NCBI GenBank assembly: GCA_023662705.1
Contig: JAMPIM010000033.1
Span: forward strand, 1 to 18,450
Length of the DNA stretch: 18,450 nt
DNA from: Candidatus Gastranaerophilales bacterium
Lineage (GTDB): Bacteria > Cyanobacteriota > Vampirovibrionia > Gastranaerophilales > Gastranaerophilaceae
Reading direction: 5' to 3'
This document shows, one piece after another, positions 6,739 through 13,803 of this stretch. Below the pieces are notes generated by a model. The model ran no database searches and had not been told where the DNA came from. It worked only from the letters and a program-made list of their open reading frames with translations. The position numbers were made by a program, and so were the translations under genes. The first letter of the stretch is position 1. Each line of letters starts with the position of its first letter.

Positions 6739-7440
6739 TTAAACCCCGAACACCGCTCTTACATAATAATTTTCATCGTTTTTCAGTTGGTTTTTCAAAT
6801 CCTCAAACGGGGTCAAAACTGCTATCTGAGCAACCTTTTCCCTAATCGTATATTCAGTTTCGACTAAAGAGCGTTCTAACATTTTCAAAAGTTTTTCCGA
6901 TTCAATATCATCAACAAAATTCTTCAGAGTTTCCAAACACCAGTAAAGTTTGAATAATTGTTTATTAATCACATACTTTTTATCGCGAAAAGCAATTTTA
7001 TCCAATTCTTCAAAAGAATTTTGAATAAACCCGAGAATTTTTTCAAGATAAATCGCTGTAAAACCTTCATTCTGTTTCAGAATCGGAACAAAATCCACCA
7101 CCAGTCTGCAAATATTAGCATTAATATCAATTGTTGCATCCGCAAAAGTTTCCGCCTGATTAAAAAACTTAACACAATCAGGATTTTCTCTAACAAGATT
7201 ACTGATTTTTAAAGAAACCGCTTCTCTGATTTTCCCGTCACAGCCCGTAAGATTAGAAACCAAAATATCAGCATCCAATTGGTTATTTATTTCCGACAAG
7301 CGCAATGCCGCAAGCTGTTTTTGAGGAATATTCCCGTTTTGAAGCATTTCCAGAAGTTCTGAATGAGTGAATGACTTCGTTGACATTTCAAATGCTTGTT
7401 CAAAATTAGTATCTAAATCTTTATAAAAACCTGAATTCAA
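6739..7440 (-). CDS. HEAT-repeat-like alpha-solenoid protein
   Basis: 233-aa all-helical protein. Residues 40-82 (QKQLAALRLSEINNQLDADI, then GKIREAVSLKIS) form a recognisable HEAT-like helical pair, and a second appears at the C-terminus (TEYTIREKVAQIAVLTPFED, then NYYVRAVFGV). The middle is helical without a clear repeat. There is no signal peptide, so it is probably cytoplasmic and acts as a binding scaffold; partner unknown. The start is TTG, with GGAG 7 nt upstream; no ATG is suitable until residue 19. It stands alone, convergent with the small gene at 6439 and divergent from the 54-aa gene at 7541. Confidence 0.8.
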   Translation of the reverse strand: MNSGFYKDLDTNFEQAFEMSTKSFTHSELLEMLQNGNIPQKQLAALRLSEINNQLDADILVSNLTGCDGKIREAVSLKISNLVRENPDCVKFFNQAETFADATIDINANICRLVVDFVPILKQNEGFTAIYLEKILGFIQNSFEELDKIAFRDKKYVINKQLFKLYWCLETLKNFVDDIESEKLLKMLERSLVETEYTIREKVAQIAVLTPFEDLKNQLKNDENYYVRAVFGV

Positions 7441-7516
7441 ATTGTGACTCCGACTATCTTACAACTTTATTTTAGCACAAGGGTTATTGAATTAGTGTAA
7501 AAAGGTAGTTTTAATG

Positions 7517-7522
7517 TATAAT
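7517..7522 (+). promoter_or_regulatory. -10 box of the 54-aa gene
   Basis: A consensus TATAAT ends 18 nt before the ATG at 7541. Initiation near 7529 would give a short leader holding AAGGAG. The -35 region is weak. Confidence 0.45.
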
Positions 7523-7540
7523 ATAAACAAGGAGAACTCA

Positions 7541-7705
7541 ATGAACGCTATTTTGAATATATTACAAAAATGTTTTTTCTTTGAACAAGAACCGCAAAGA
7601 ATCGGTCTCACAAGATTCAAAGAACCTGTTGCAGTTAAAACACAAGAAACCCCGTCTATAAAAAATAAAGATGTAAAATTATCTGATTTAATGAGAAGAA
7701 GCTAA
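7541..7705 (+). CDS. 54-aa hypothetical protein
   Basis: Small protein of unknown function. A consensus -10 (TATAAT, 7517-7522), an AAGGAG site 6 nt before the ATG and an uninterrupted frame support it. An in-frame ATG at 7514 lies upstream of that -10 and is rejected. The N-terminal part is an amphipathic or hydrophobic helix (MNAILNILQKCFFF); the rest is polar and probably disordered, with a basic end (KLSDLMRRS). Such a plan fits a small membrane-surface or regulatory peptide, but that is a guess. Its stop overlaps the recombinase stop as CTAA. Confidence 0.6.
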   Translation: MNAILNILQKCFFFEQEPQRIGLTRFKEPVAVKTQETPSIKNKDVKLSDLMRRS

Positions 7706-8553
7706 TCTTTATTAATCGAAAAATATACGTCTTTCAAACGCTTTTTGCTGATATGAGTATAAAGCTGGGTCGTCGAAACATCGCTGTGACCTAAAAGTTC
7801 TTGAACAACACGCAAATCAGCTCCGTTTTCAAGAAGGTGAGTTGCAAAACTATGGCGCAATGTGTGCGGAGAAATGTTTTTATGAATCTGCTTTCCGCGC
7901 TCATGTATCAGGGTATAAACATCCTGACGATTAATAAATCTACCGTTATCCAACACAAAAAATCTTTTTGAGTTCAAGTTATGTTTTTTTAGAGTTAATT
8001 CCCTTTGGGGTAAATATTGTCTAATCGCTTCAAGCGCCTTACCCCCGAATGGAATAATTCTTTCTTTTGAACCCTTACCAAAACATCGGACGTATTTAGA
8101 AGATAAGTCTATATCATTCATTTTAAGATTCACAAGTTCCGAAACACGCAGTCCGCAGCTATATAAAAGCTCCATAACCACTTCTTCCAAAGGTGTTAAA
8201 TTTGAATGAAGCATCTCTTCAATCTCTTTTAAAGAAATTATTTTAGGTAATCTCTGAGGAACTTTTGGCTGTTCAAGCGTCGAAGCGGGATTTTTATCCA
8301 AAATATTCATTGAAGTTGTCCACTTAAAGAACCCGCGAAGCGAAGCAACTTTTCTAATAACACTGGTTGGAGCGAGTTTACGCTCTTTTAATGTGCGAAT
8401 ATAAGAATTTATTGTAATCCTATCCACTTTCTCCAAGCTTTCAACACCACCCGCAAAATCGTACAAATCCCGTCGATAGGCATCTATCGTATTGGGAGAT
8501 AAACCCTTTTCGAGTTCTAAGTATTCAAGGTATTGAGAGATTATTTCGTACAT
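7702..8553 (-). CDS. xerD: Xer-type tyrosine recombinase
   Basis: 283-aa site-specific recombinase. The N-terminal SAM-like core-binding domain (1-85) contains LEYLELEKGLSPNTIDAYRR. The catalytic domain has all six residues: R136 (CGLRVSEL), K160 (GKGSKER), H230 and R233 (HTLRH), H256 (LLGHSD) and nucleophile Y265 (QLYTH). XerC/XerD enzymes resolve chromosome dimers at dif. Length and the HTLRHSFATHLLENGADLR-type block suit XerD or a single Xer protein; XerC and XerD cannot be told apart here. The ATG overlaps the stop of the upstream peptidase gene by one base (TAATG), so translation is probably coupled. Being last in a cell-envelope operon argues for a housekeeping role over a mobile-element integrase. 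Confidence 0.93.
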   Translation of the reverse strand: MYEIISQYLEYLELEKGLSPNTIDAYRRDLYDFAGGVESLEKVDRITINSYIRTLKERKLAPTSVIRKVASLRGFFKWTTSMNILDKNPASTLEQPKVPQRLPKIISLKEIEEMLHSNLTPLEEVVMELLYSCGLRVSELVNLKMNDIDLSSKYVRCFGKGSKERIIPFGGKALEAIRQYLPQRELTLKKHNLNSKRFFVLDNGRFINRQDVYTLIHERGKQIHKNISPHTLRHSFATHLLENGADLRVVQELLGHSDVSTTQLYTHISKKRLKDVYFSINKD

Positions 8554-9884
8554 TACAGTCTCAAATAAGCTTCACGAAGAATATAATCTTCAAGCGCTTT
8601 TTTATCAGAGTTTGAAAGTTTCATATCGTTATTAATTATACAGAATACGTATTTGTGTCCGCTCTTTGCTTCCAAATATCCTGCAATCGAACTTACATCA
8701 CTTAAAGTTCCTGTTTTAGCTCTCAAATTTCCTTTTAAAGGGAGCATTCTGTGAGTGAGTGTTCCTTCGCCCGGAGTCGGAAGCTTTTGCATTATTTTAT
8801 TATCTTTGTTTACCAGAAGAAAATCACTTACAAAGTTTGTTGAAACAAGATTATTCTTGGATACACCGCTGCCGTCAGTTATTCTGATTCGGGAATTGTC
8901 AATTTTATGTTTAACACAATAGTCATTAAACATTTTTACACCGGAAGAATCTGTTCCTGTTTCTAAACCGCAGTATTTACCTCCTGCAAGTTTAAAGATT
9001 GTTTCAGAAACCATATTATTACTGTTTTTCAAAACATCATTTATTGCAGGTTCAACACCGCGTGTAATTTTTGCCTTGATTTTGTCAGAATCTTTGACTT
9101 TATCAGTAGTAAAGACCGTTTTTAAATAAACTTTTCTGTTTTCAAGAGCCATTTTTGTTTGAAGCTCAAAATTTCTTTTAATATTACTTACAGGAATATA
9201 AACCGTTGTAGGTCGTGCAACCGTTCCTGCAAGCACGATTGTATTTTCGCTTATTGCGCTGTCGCGGTGAATATCTAAATTAGTTTTATCACCCTTTGTA
9301 ATATTATTGAAAAACACAAGCGGGTATTTAGCAGGATTAATAATAGTTGCAAATTGACCGTTTTGAGGAGGCATAATTGTAAGTTTAATCAAGTTTTTAT
9401 CCAGATTATAAGCCCCGAATTTCGGCATAAGAACATTCATATCATCATCCCACTGCCAGCCTTCTCCCCAGGTTTTAGAATCAAGAATACTGTCGTCAAT
9501 ATAAAGTTTTTTTGTATCAACACTAACCTGATTAATCAGCTGTCTCAATTCTTTTGAGGATAAATACGGATCCGCGCCGAGTTTCAGAATGTATTCATCA
9601 TTGCCTCTTGAATAAATTTCGGTAGAAAACTCATAATCGTCTCCCAGAGTTTCGGCTATAACAGGTGTAGTTAAAACTTTTTGCACTGAAGCAGGCGACA
9701 TAAGGATTTTTTCGTTCAGTGAATAAACTGTTTTCCCTGAAGCACTCTTGATTGAAATGGCAATTGATTCCGTATCAACGCCTGATTCTTTTAATACACT
9801 TGAGAAATCACTTTTAACCGTTTTTGCATTTGCTCCGAGTGCAAACATTGCCATAGCGCAAAATGATATTAATAACTTTTTCAT
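8553..9884 (-). CDS. dacB: D-alanyl-D-alanine carboxypeptidase/endopeptidase, PBP4 (DacB) type
   Basis: 443-aa periplasmic penicillin-binding protein of MEROPS family S13. Residues 1-20 are a Sec signal ending in GANA. The three active-site motifs are S66-V-Q-K69 (with nucleophile Ser66), S342-K-N344 within DGSGVSKNN, and K390-T-G392. The long insertion between motifs one and two (about 100-280) is characteristic of PBP4 against PBP5. The enzyme trims or cleaves peptidoglycan peptide cross-links. AGGTGG lies 7 nt before the ATG. Its start overlaps the stop of the upstream hydrolase gene as ATGA, and its stop overlaps the recombinase start. Family firm; carboxypeptidase versus endopeptidase balance cannot be read from sequence. 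Confidence 0.94.
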   Translation of the reverse strand: MKKLLISFCAMAMFALGANAKTVKSDFSSVLKESGVDTESIAISIKSASGKTVYSLNEKILMSPASVQKVLTTPVIAETLGDDYEFSTEIYSRGNDEYILKLGADPYLSSKELRQLINQVSVDTKKLYIDDSILDSKTWGEGWQWDDDMNVLMPKFGAYNLDKNLIKLTIMPPQNGQFATIINPAKYPLVFFNNITKGDKTNLDIHRDSAISENTIVLAGTVARPTTVYIPVSNIKRNFELQTKMALENRKVYLKTVFTTDKVKDSDKIKAKITRGVEPAINDVLKNSNNMVSETIFKLAGGKYCGLETGTDSSGVKMFNDYCVKHKIDNSRIRITDGSGVSKNNLVSTNFVSDFLLVNKDNKIMQKLPTPGEGTLTHRMLPLKGNLRAKTGTLSDVSSIAGYLEAKSGHKYVFCIINNDMKLSNSDKKALEDYILREAYLRL

Positions 9885-10693
9885 TTTATAACCACCTCAT
9901 ACGAGTCTTTTATATCTTCCAAAACTCTGCATTTATCTCTAAATTCATACATCTCATCAAGATTAATTTCGGCAAAAATTCCTCCTTCAATCTCATTAAT
10001 CTCGCTTAAAATATCGCCTTTATAATCCAAAATCATCGAATGTCCGAGATTTCTTGTTCCATCTTTCAATACTCCTGTCTGGGTAAGAGCAACAAAATAA
10101 CTCTGATTTTCAACAGCACGGGAAGTTGTCATAGAATCCCACGGAATCTTTTTGGAAGCACCCCACGCTGCCATATTAACAAGAATATCCGTGCCTGCCT
10201 TTCTGTAAGCACGATAGATTTCAGGGAAACGAATATCATAACAAATAGTAAGCCCTATTTTTACACCGTCCAATTCTACCATCACAGGATTAGCTCCGCG
10301 TGTAATAAATTTCCCTTCATCACATCCGTAATAAGAGAACAAATGGTTTTTATCATAAGTGCAAACCAGCTCTCCCTTACGATTTATAACAGGACAAGTA
10401 TTTGTCATACCTTTAAGAATTATACTTCCGCCAATAATATTTGTATTATATTTTTTTGCAAGTCTTTTAAGCATTTTAACGGATTCAGCCGTTTCAAGCT
10501 CTTCCGCGCAAGCCTCAAAACTCGGACAATCCCAGCCCGATGTCCAAACCTCAGGCAAGAAAACAAAATCAGCACTTTTTTCAAAAAATTCTTTTTCAAT
10601 CAGTGCTTCAACTTTTTTTATATTTTTCTCAACATCTGCAATCACTGAACCCATCTGGATTGCAAGGAGTTTTACTTTTGTTTTCTTCTCCAT
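9881..10693 (-). CDS. Carbon-nitrogen hydrolase (nitrilase superfamily, omega-amidase-like)
   Basis: 270-aa cytoplasmic hydrolase with the complete Glu-Lys-Cys triad: E48 (FLPEVW), K115 (YDKNHLFSY) and C151 (GLTICYDIRFPE). The motif around Cys and the length are closest to Nit2/YafV-type omega-amidases, which convert alpha-ketoglutaramate and similar amides to acids and ammonia as metabolite repair. Other nitrilase-branch amidases cannot be excluded. It starts 22 nt inside the upstream acyltransferase gene, with no clear Shine-Dalgarno, which suggests coupling. It lies second in an operon of acyltransferase, hydrolase, D,D-peptidase and recombinase; nothing shows a functional link to the envelope genes. 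Confidence 0.9.
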   Translation of the reverse strand: MEKKTKVKLLAIQMGSVIADVEKNIKKVEALIEKEFFEKSADFVFLPEVWTSGWDCPSFEACAEELETAESVKMLKRLAKKYNTNIIGGSIILKGMTNTCPVINRKGELVCTYDKNHLFSYYGCDEGKFITRGANPVMVELDGVKIGLTICYDIRFPEIYRAYRKAGTDILVNMAAWGASKKIPWDSMTTSRAVENQSYFVALTQTGVLKDGTRNLGHSMILDYKGDILSEINEIEGGIFAEINLDEMYEFRDKCRVLEDIKDSYEVVIK

Positions 10694-11340
10694 AATCCGA
10701 ATTTATACACCTTATTATAAGCCTCAGGAGCTCTGCGTTCCAAATCTTCCAGACTCGCTTGAAGCTTTTGTCTTGCTTCTTCTTCATCACCGGTTACATA
10801 AATCGGTTCACCATAAAGATTAATTAATCTGACATCAAGAATAGGCATTCTCAAACCATCCCAAGATGGTAATTTAAACCAGTTGAAATTTTCAGAATAC
10901 CAATAAATCGGAACAATCGGCACTCCTGCCATTTTAGCAATTTTAACAACACCGTCTTTTGCAACTTTTGCAGGTCCTCTCGGGCCGTCAACCATCATTG
11001 CACAGTTTTCACCGTTTTTAAGCGCATCAATCATCTGCATAGAAGCTTCTACAGCACCTTTACGACCTTTCGAACCGCGAACAAGCTTAAAACCCCATTT
11101 GCCTACAACACGCGCAATGACTTCACCATCTTTAGAACGGCTGATTAAAACATTTGTTTTACTTCTGTTCTTAAGTCCGTGAATACAACATTGGTGAGCG
11201 TGCCACATTGCATAAATACAAGGTTCCGTATCAGGATGATCAACCTCTACAATATGCGTAAAAAACTCTTGTATTCTGAATATTGAATACACTAAATCGG
11301 CTAATCTGCCTAAATTTTTCCCGTCAACTAATCTAACCAT
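10672..11340 (-). CDS. DUF374-type lysophospholipid acyltransferase
   Basis: 222-aa protein of the DUF374/LPLAT group. Blocks typical of the family are present: YAMWHAHQ (43-50), with the His expected in the acyltransferase H-box; ISRSKDGE (66-73); VRGSKGRKGAVEA (87-99); and VDGPRGPAKVAKDGVVKIA (117-135), then GVPIVPIYW. Such proteins transfer acyl chains to glycerolipid or lipid A-type acceptors at the inner membrane; the acceptor is not known here. An upstream TTG at 11364 is rejected because the -10 box TATAAT (11347-11352, minus) lies downstream of it and ends 6 nt before the ATG at 11340. That geometry also suggests a leaderless transcript. It is first in a four-gene operon. Confidence 0.9.
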   Translation of the reverse strand: MVRLVDGKNLGRLADLVYSIFRIQEFFTHIVEVDHPDTEPCIYAMWHAHQCCIHGLKNRSKTNVLISRSKDGEVIARVVGKWGFKLVRGSKGRKGAVEASMQMIDALKNGENCAMMVDGPRGPAKVAKDGVVKIAKMAGVPIVPIYWYSENFNWFKLPSWDGLRMPILDVRLINLYGEPIYVTGDEEEARQKLQASLEDLERRAPEAYNKVYKFGLWRRKQK

Positions 11341-11346
11341 TCTCTG

Positions 11347-11352
11347 ATTATA
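11347..11352 (-). promoter_or_regulatory. -10 box of the acyltransferase-dacB-xer operon
   Basis: Consensus TATAAT on the minus strand ends 6 nt before the ATG at 11340. The expected start of transcription therefore falls at or next to the A of the start codon. No Shine-Dalgarno fits in between. Confidence 0.55.
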
Positions 11353-11370
11353 CAATAAAATCAAGAAACG

Positions 11371-11379
11371 TGGTATACT
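11371..11379 (+). promoter_or_regulatory. Extended -10 promoter of the secreted protein-PncC operon
   Basis: TGGTATACT matches a TGn extended -10. It ends 7 nt before the ATG at 11387, with no Shine-Dalgarno in between, so a leaderless mRNA is predicted. It lies back to back with the minus-strand -10 at 11347-11352. Confidence 0.6.
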
Positions 11380-11386
11380 TATTACT

Positions 11387-11992
11387 ATGAAAAAACTTAT
11401 TTTAATTTTATCATTTTTTATCTTTTCACTAACTGCAAAGGCAAATTTTAATGATATTTATATTGCCGATATTCAATACGACTGGATAAATAAAAACAAT
11501 ATTGAAAAAGAAGCTATAATAAGCGAAGTTCACGATATAATTTTTGAAAACGACGCATCACTGCCCAAACAAGAAAAATTTCGTTCTCAATTTAAAGACA
11601 GATTAAAAGATAAAAACTTCAAAGAGCATTACTTTGCAGCTTCTGCCGGCTACAAAGAGTACAAAGACTATAACATTTCCGCTTTTTATTACAAAAAACA
11701 AAAACATATTTATATGTATGCACTACAGGACAAAAAAGATGTTTCTAAATCATATTATTATGACGCGCTCGGACATCTTGTATATGTAGATTTCAATTTC
11801 GGCGAATATCCTGATTATCCATACTACACAATCCAGTACAAGATTTCAGGAAACCCTGTAAGCGCAATTTATTATGTATCAAAAGATAACCAGTATTTAT
11901 TTACTCCTGACGGGGAATTTACAGGAGTCTGGTATAAGAATAATTTATATGATAAACACTCTAAAGTTATTCTAAAAAGGACAAGTTATTAA
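11387..11992 (+). CDS. Secreted hypothetical protein
   Basis: 201-aa protein with a clear Sec signal peptide (MKKLILILSFFIFSLTAKA, cleavage near 19/20). The mature part is Tyr- and Lys-rich and likely beta-rich in its second half, with strands such as HIYMYALQDKK, SKSYYYDALGHLVYVDF and NPVSAIYYVSKDNQY. This could be an open sheet or barrel that displays repeats of the YYxDxxGxL kind, loosely like YD or WG repeats. I recognise no family. It begins directly behind an extended -10 and its stop overlaps the following PncC gene by one base (TAATG), so they are co-expressed. No functional link between the two is evident. Confidence 0.75.
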   Translation: MKKLILILSFFIFSLTAKANFNDIYIADIQYDWINKNNIEKEAIISEVHDIIFENDASLPKQEKFRSQFKDRLKDKNFKEHYFAASAGYKEYKDYNISAFYYKKQKHIYMYALQDKKDVSKSYYYDALGHLVYVDFNFGEYPDYPYYTIQYKISGNPVSAIYYVSKDNQYLFTPDGEFTGVWYKNNLYDKHSKVILKRTSY

Positions 11993-12447
11993 TGAAATTC
12001 GAAGAAAAAGTTGCGAAAATTCTTATCGAAAAAGGTCTAACCGTATCAACCGCAGAATCCTGTACAGGCGGGCTTTTAAGTTCAAAACTTACTGATATTT
12101 CAGGAAGTACAGCATATACAAAACTCAACCTTGTCACATACACAATTCAGGCAAAAAGAAAAATGCTCGGAGTTTCAATTAACGAAGAAGATGTTGTAAG
12201 TGAAGACTGCTCATTTCAAATGGCAAAAGGGCTTCATGAACTTACAGGTGCCGACATTTGCCTTTCTACTACAGGAAATGCAGGCCCGACAGGAGAACCG
12301 GTCGGCTTAATGTATTCTACAATTTATACAAGAGAAAAATCTCAAAGCTACAAAATTCTCTTAGATTCATCCATACCAAGAGTTAAAATGAAAGAAAAAT
12401 TTGCAGAAGAAGTTTTGAAAAACCTGTTTGAATTTTTAGAGAAATAA
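11992..12447 (+). CDS. pncC: Nicotinamide-nucleotide amidohydrolase (CinA C-terminal domain), PncC-like
   Basis: 151-aa stand-alone CinA C-terminal domain. Hallmarks: TAESCTGGLLSSKLTDISGS (20-39, with S23 in the active-site block), VTYTIQAKRKMLGV (48-61, Y50 and K55 in the expected catalytic spacing), VSEDCSFQMAKG, and a TGxAGPxG block. PncC deamidates nicotinamide mononucleotide to nicotinic acid mononucleotide in NAD recycling. Two deviations from the usual family text: LN replaces the Gly pair before VTY, and the glycine loop is shortened to TTGNAGPTGEPVGL, lacking the usual insertion before KPVG. Activity is therefore likely but not certain. Coupled to the upstream gene by TAATG. The gene ends with a 12-nt convergent overlap. 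Confidence 0.86.
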   Translation: MKFEEKVAKILIEKGLTVSTAESCTGGLLSSKLTDISGSTAYTKLNLVTYTIQAKRKMLGVSINEEDVVSEDCSFQMAKGLHELTGADICLSTTGNAGPTGEPVGLMYSTIYTREKSQSYKILLDSSIPRVKMKEKFAEEVLKNLFEFLEK

Positions 12448-13749
12448 CGCATAAGCAAAAATTTCGCCAACCTGATGGTTATAGAACCTTCCGTCATCTT
12501 TGGTAAACAATTCCCGCCAATGACTCTCAGGAGTACCATCAAGCGAATAAGAAGGATTACACATCATCAAATGATGTGTATTTGTGTCATACCTTAATGG
12601 AAATAAATCTTCCATCTGCATAAAACTCGGCAGTTTATCACTTGCAAGTTCAAAACCAAAAATTGCATTTCTGATTCTGTTCAAACGAACCTCATAAGGA
12701 GTTCCGCCTTCGGTATTGTCATTTGAAACTTCAACTCCGGGAGCATAATCTCTGGAGAACTTTAGCTCGTTTGACCAGTGTTTTACGGTTTCAAAATCAT
12801 CCACACTGACAAAAGCCGTACCTGCATTAAGCCCCATCAGACGATATCTTTCAAAATCATCAGAACTCTTTTCACCAACAAAACTTAATGTCATACATCC
12901 TGAACGCCTTCGGATTTCGTCAGTAATATACTGCATTTGATTATAATCAGGAAGAGCTCCTACACCTGCATAATAGTGCATTTCATACCCGCCAATATGT
13001 TTTGCGGAGTCAATAAAAATAGCTTCAAAACCCAGATTAACAAGTTTGACCATTTCCTGAATATAAAGTTCTACGTGTTCGGGATTATGCCATTGGAATT
13101 CTTTATCCTCCTGATAAGGAGCGCAAACTTTCATCTGTCCAGCGGAAATAACAGTACGAAAACCTGTTTTTAACCCGCGAAAATGAGCAAGGTCATTGAA
13201 CGCCCTGAACTGCTCTTCCGTTGAAATTTTATAATCAATAATATTTTCGCTATATCCCACACCAAGTTTGATTCCATAAATAGAATTTTCTTCCCAAGGT
13301 GCTTTATTAATTCCGTCACCATAAATATTCGGCCAAATCTGAGATAAAATAACACAATTTGCCCAGCTCTTTGCAGAAGGCGGAATCGCAGGAAGCATTT
13401 TAATCGCACTTATCAAACCGTTTCGTGTTTGATTTCCATGCATCTCAGCAATAGCACGGTTATTGATTTCTATATAATTAGCAAGCCTACCCCATTTGTC
13501 TCCATAATTTGGAGAAACCACATTATCAGGAAAAGTTTCATAAAAAGTTGTACACTCACACAAGGATACAATACTTTCCACAGCTTGTTTTAACGAACGC
13601 TCCAAAAGCTCGGAAGGTAAAATATTGGAAACCCATTGTTTAAGATTCCCGTCATTCAAAGCTCTGTAACGATGTTCCTCCGTCCATTTATCATAATGGA
13701 GCTTCGTATCAAAAGAATATGCTTCTAATAATTTATTAACTGCGTTCAT
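12436..13749 (-). CDS. GH13-like (alpha-amylase-type) TIM-barrel protein, atypical
   Basis: 437-aa protein without signal peptide. Several stretches follow the alpha-amylase (GH13) barrel: DYKISTEEQFRAFNDLAHFR (172-191) and LKTGFRTVIS as the beta-3 region; GFEAIFIDSAKH (240-251) with D247 as nucleophile candidate and H251; FVGEKS with E293 as acid candidate; and VSNDNTEGG with D344 as third acid. The Arg two residues before the nucleophile, almost invariant in GH13, is Phe245, and region I (DxxxNH) is not recognisable. It may be an unusual glycosidase, a transglycosylase or a binding-only relative. Lack of a signal suggests intracellular sugar handling. It lies 54 nt after the WG gene. There is no Shine-Dalgarno; TATTTT lies 6 nt before the ATG. 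Fold fairly likely, reaction unknown. Confidence 0.65.
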   Translation of the reverse strand: MNAVNKLLEAYSFDTKLHYDKWTEEHRYRALNDGNLKQWVSNILPSELLERSLKQAVESIVSLCECTTFYETFPDNVVSPNYGDKWGRLANYIEINNRAIAEMHGNQTRNGLISAIKMLPAIPPSAKSWANCVILSQIWPNIYGDGINKAPWEENSIYGIKLGVGYSENIIDYKISTEEQFRAFNDLAHFRGLKTGFRTVISAGQMKVCAPYQEDKEFQWHNPEHVELYIQEMVKLVNLGFEAIFIDSAKHIGGYEMHYYAGVGALPDYNQMQYITDEIRRRSGCMTLSFVGEKSSDDFERYRLMGLNAGTAFVSVDDFETVKHWSNELKFSRDYAPGVEVSNDNTEGGTPYEVRLNRIRNAIFGFELASDKLPSFMQMEDLFPLRYDTNTHHLMMCNPSYSLDGTPESHWRELFTKDDGRFYNHQVGEIFAYALFL

Positions 13750-13803
13750 ATAGATAAAATAAAAAATTTTTAATAAAAAATCATTCTACTAAACGACAAT
13801 TTT

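Noticed and set aside
7702..8553. Reading the tyrosine recombinase as a phage or island integrase
   Set aside because: Its length and motifs are Xer-like, it is translationally coupled to a dacB-type gene, and no tRNA attachment site or phage genes are next to it.
10040..10648. 202-aa open frame on the plus strand opposite the carbon-nitrogen hydrolase gene
   Set aside because: It is fully antisense to a gene with an intact catalytic triad, has low-complexity Phe/Ser/Ile-rich composition and no ribosome site.
10359..10823. 154-aa plus-strand open frame across the acyltransferase/hydrolase junction
   Set aside because: Antisense shadow of two well-supported overlapping genes; its Ser/Phe-rich composition is typical of reverse readings here.
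11341..11364. TTG start for the acyltransferase at 11364
   Set aside because: A consensus -10 box lies between it and the ATG at 11340, so it would precede the transcript.
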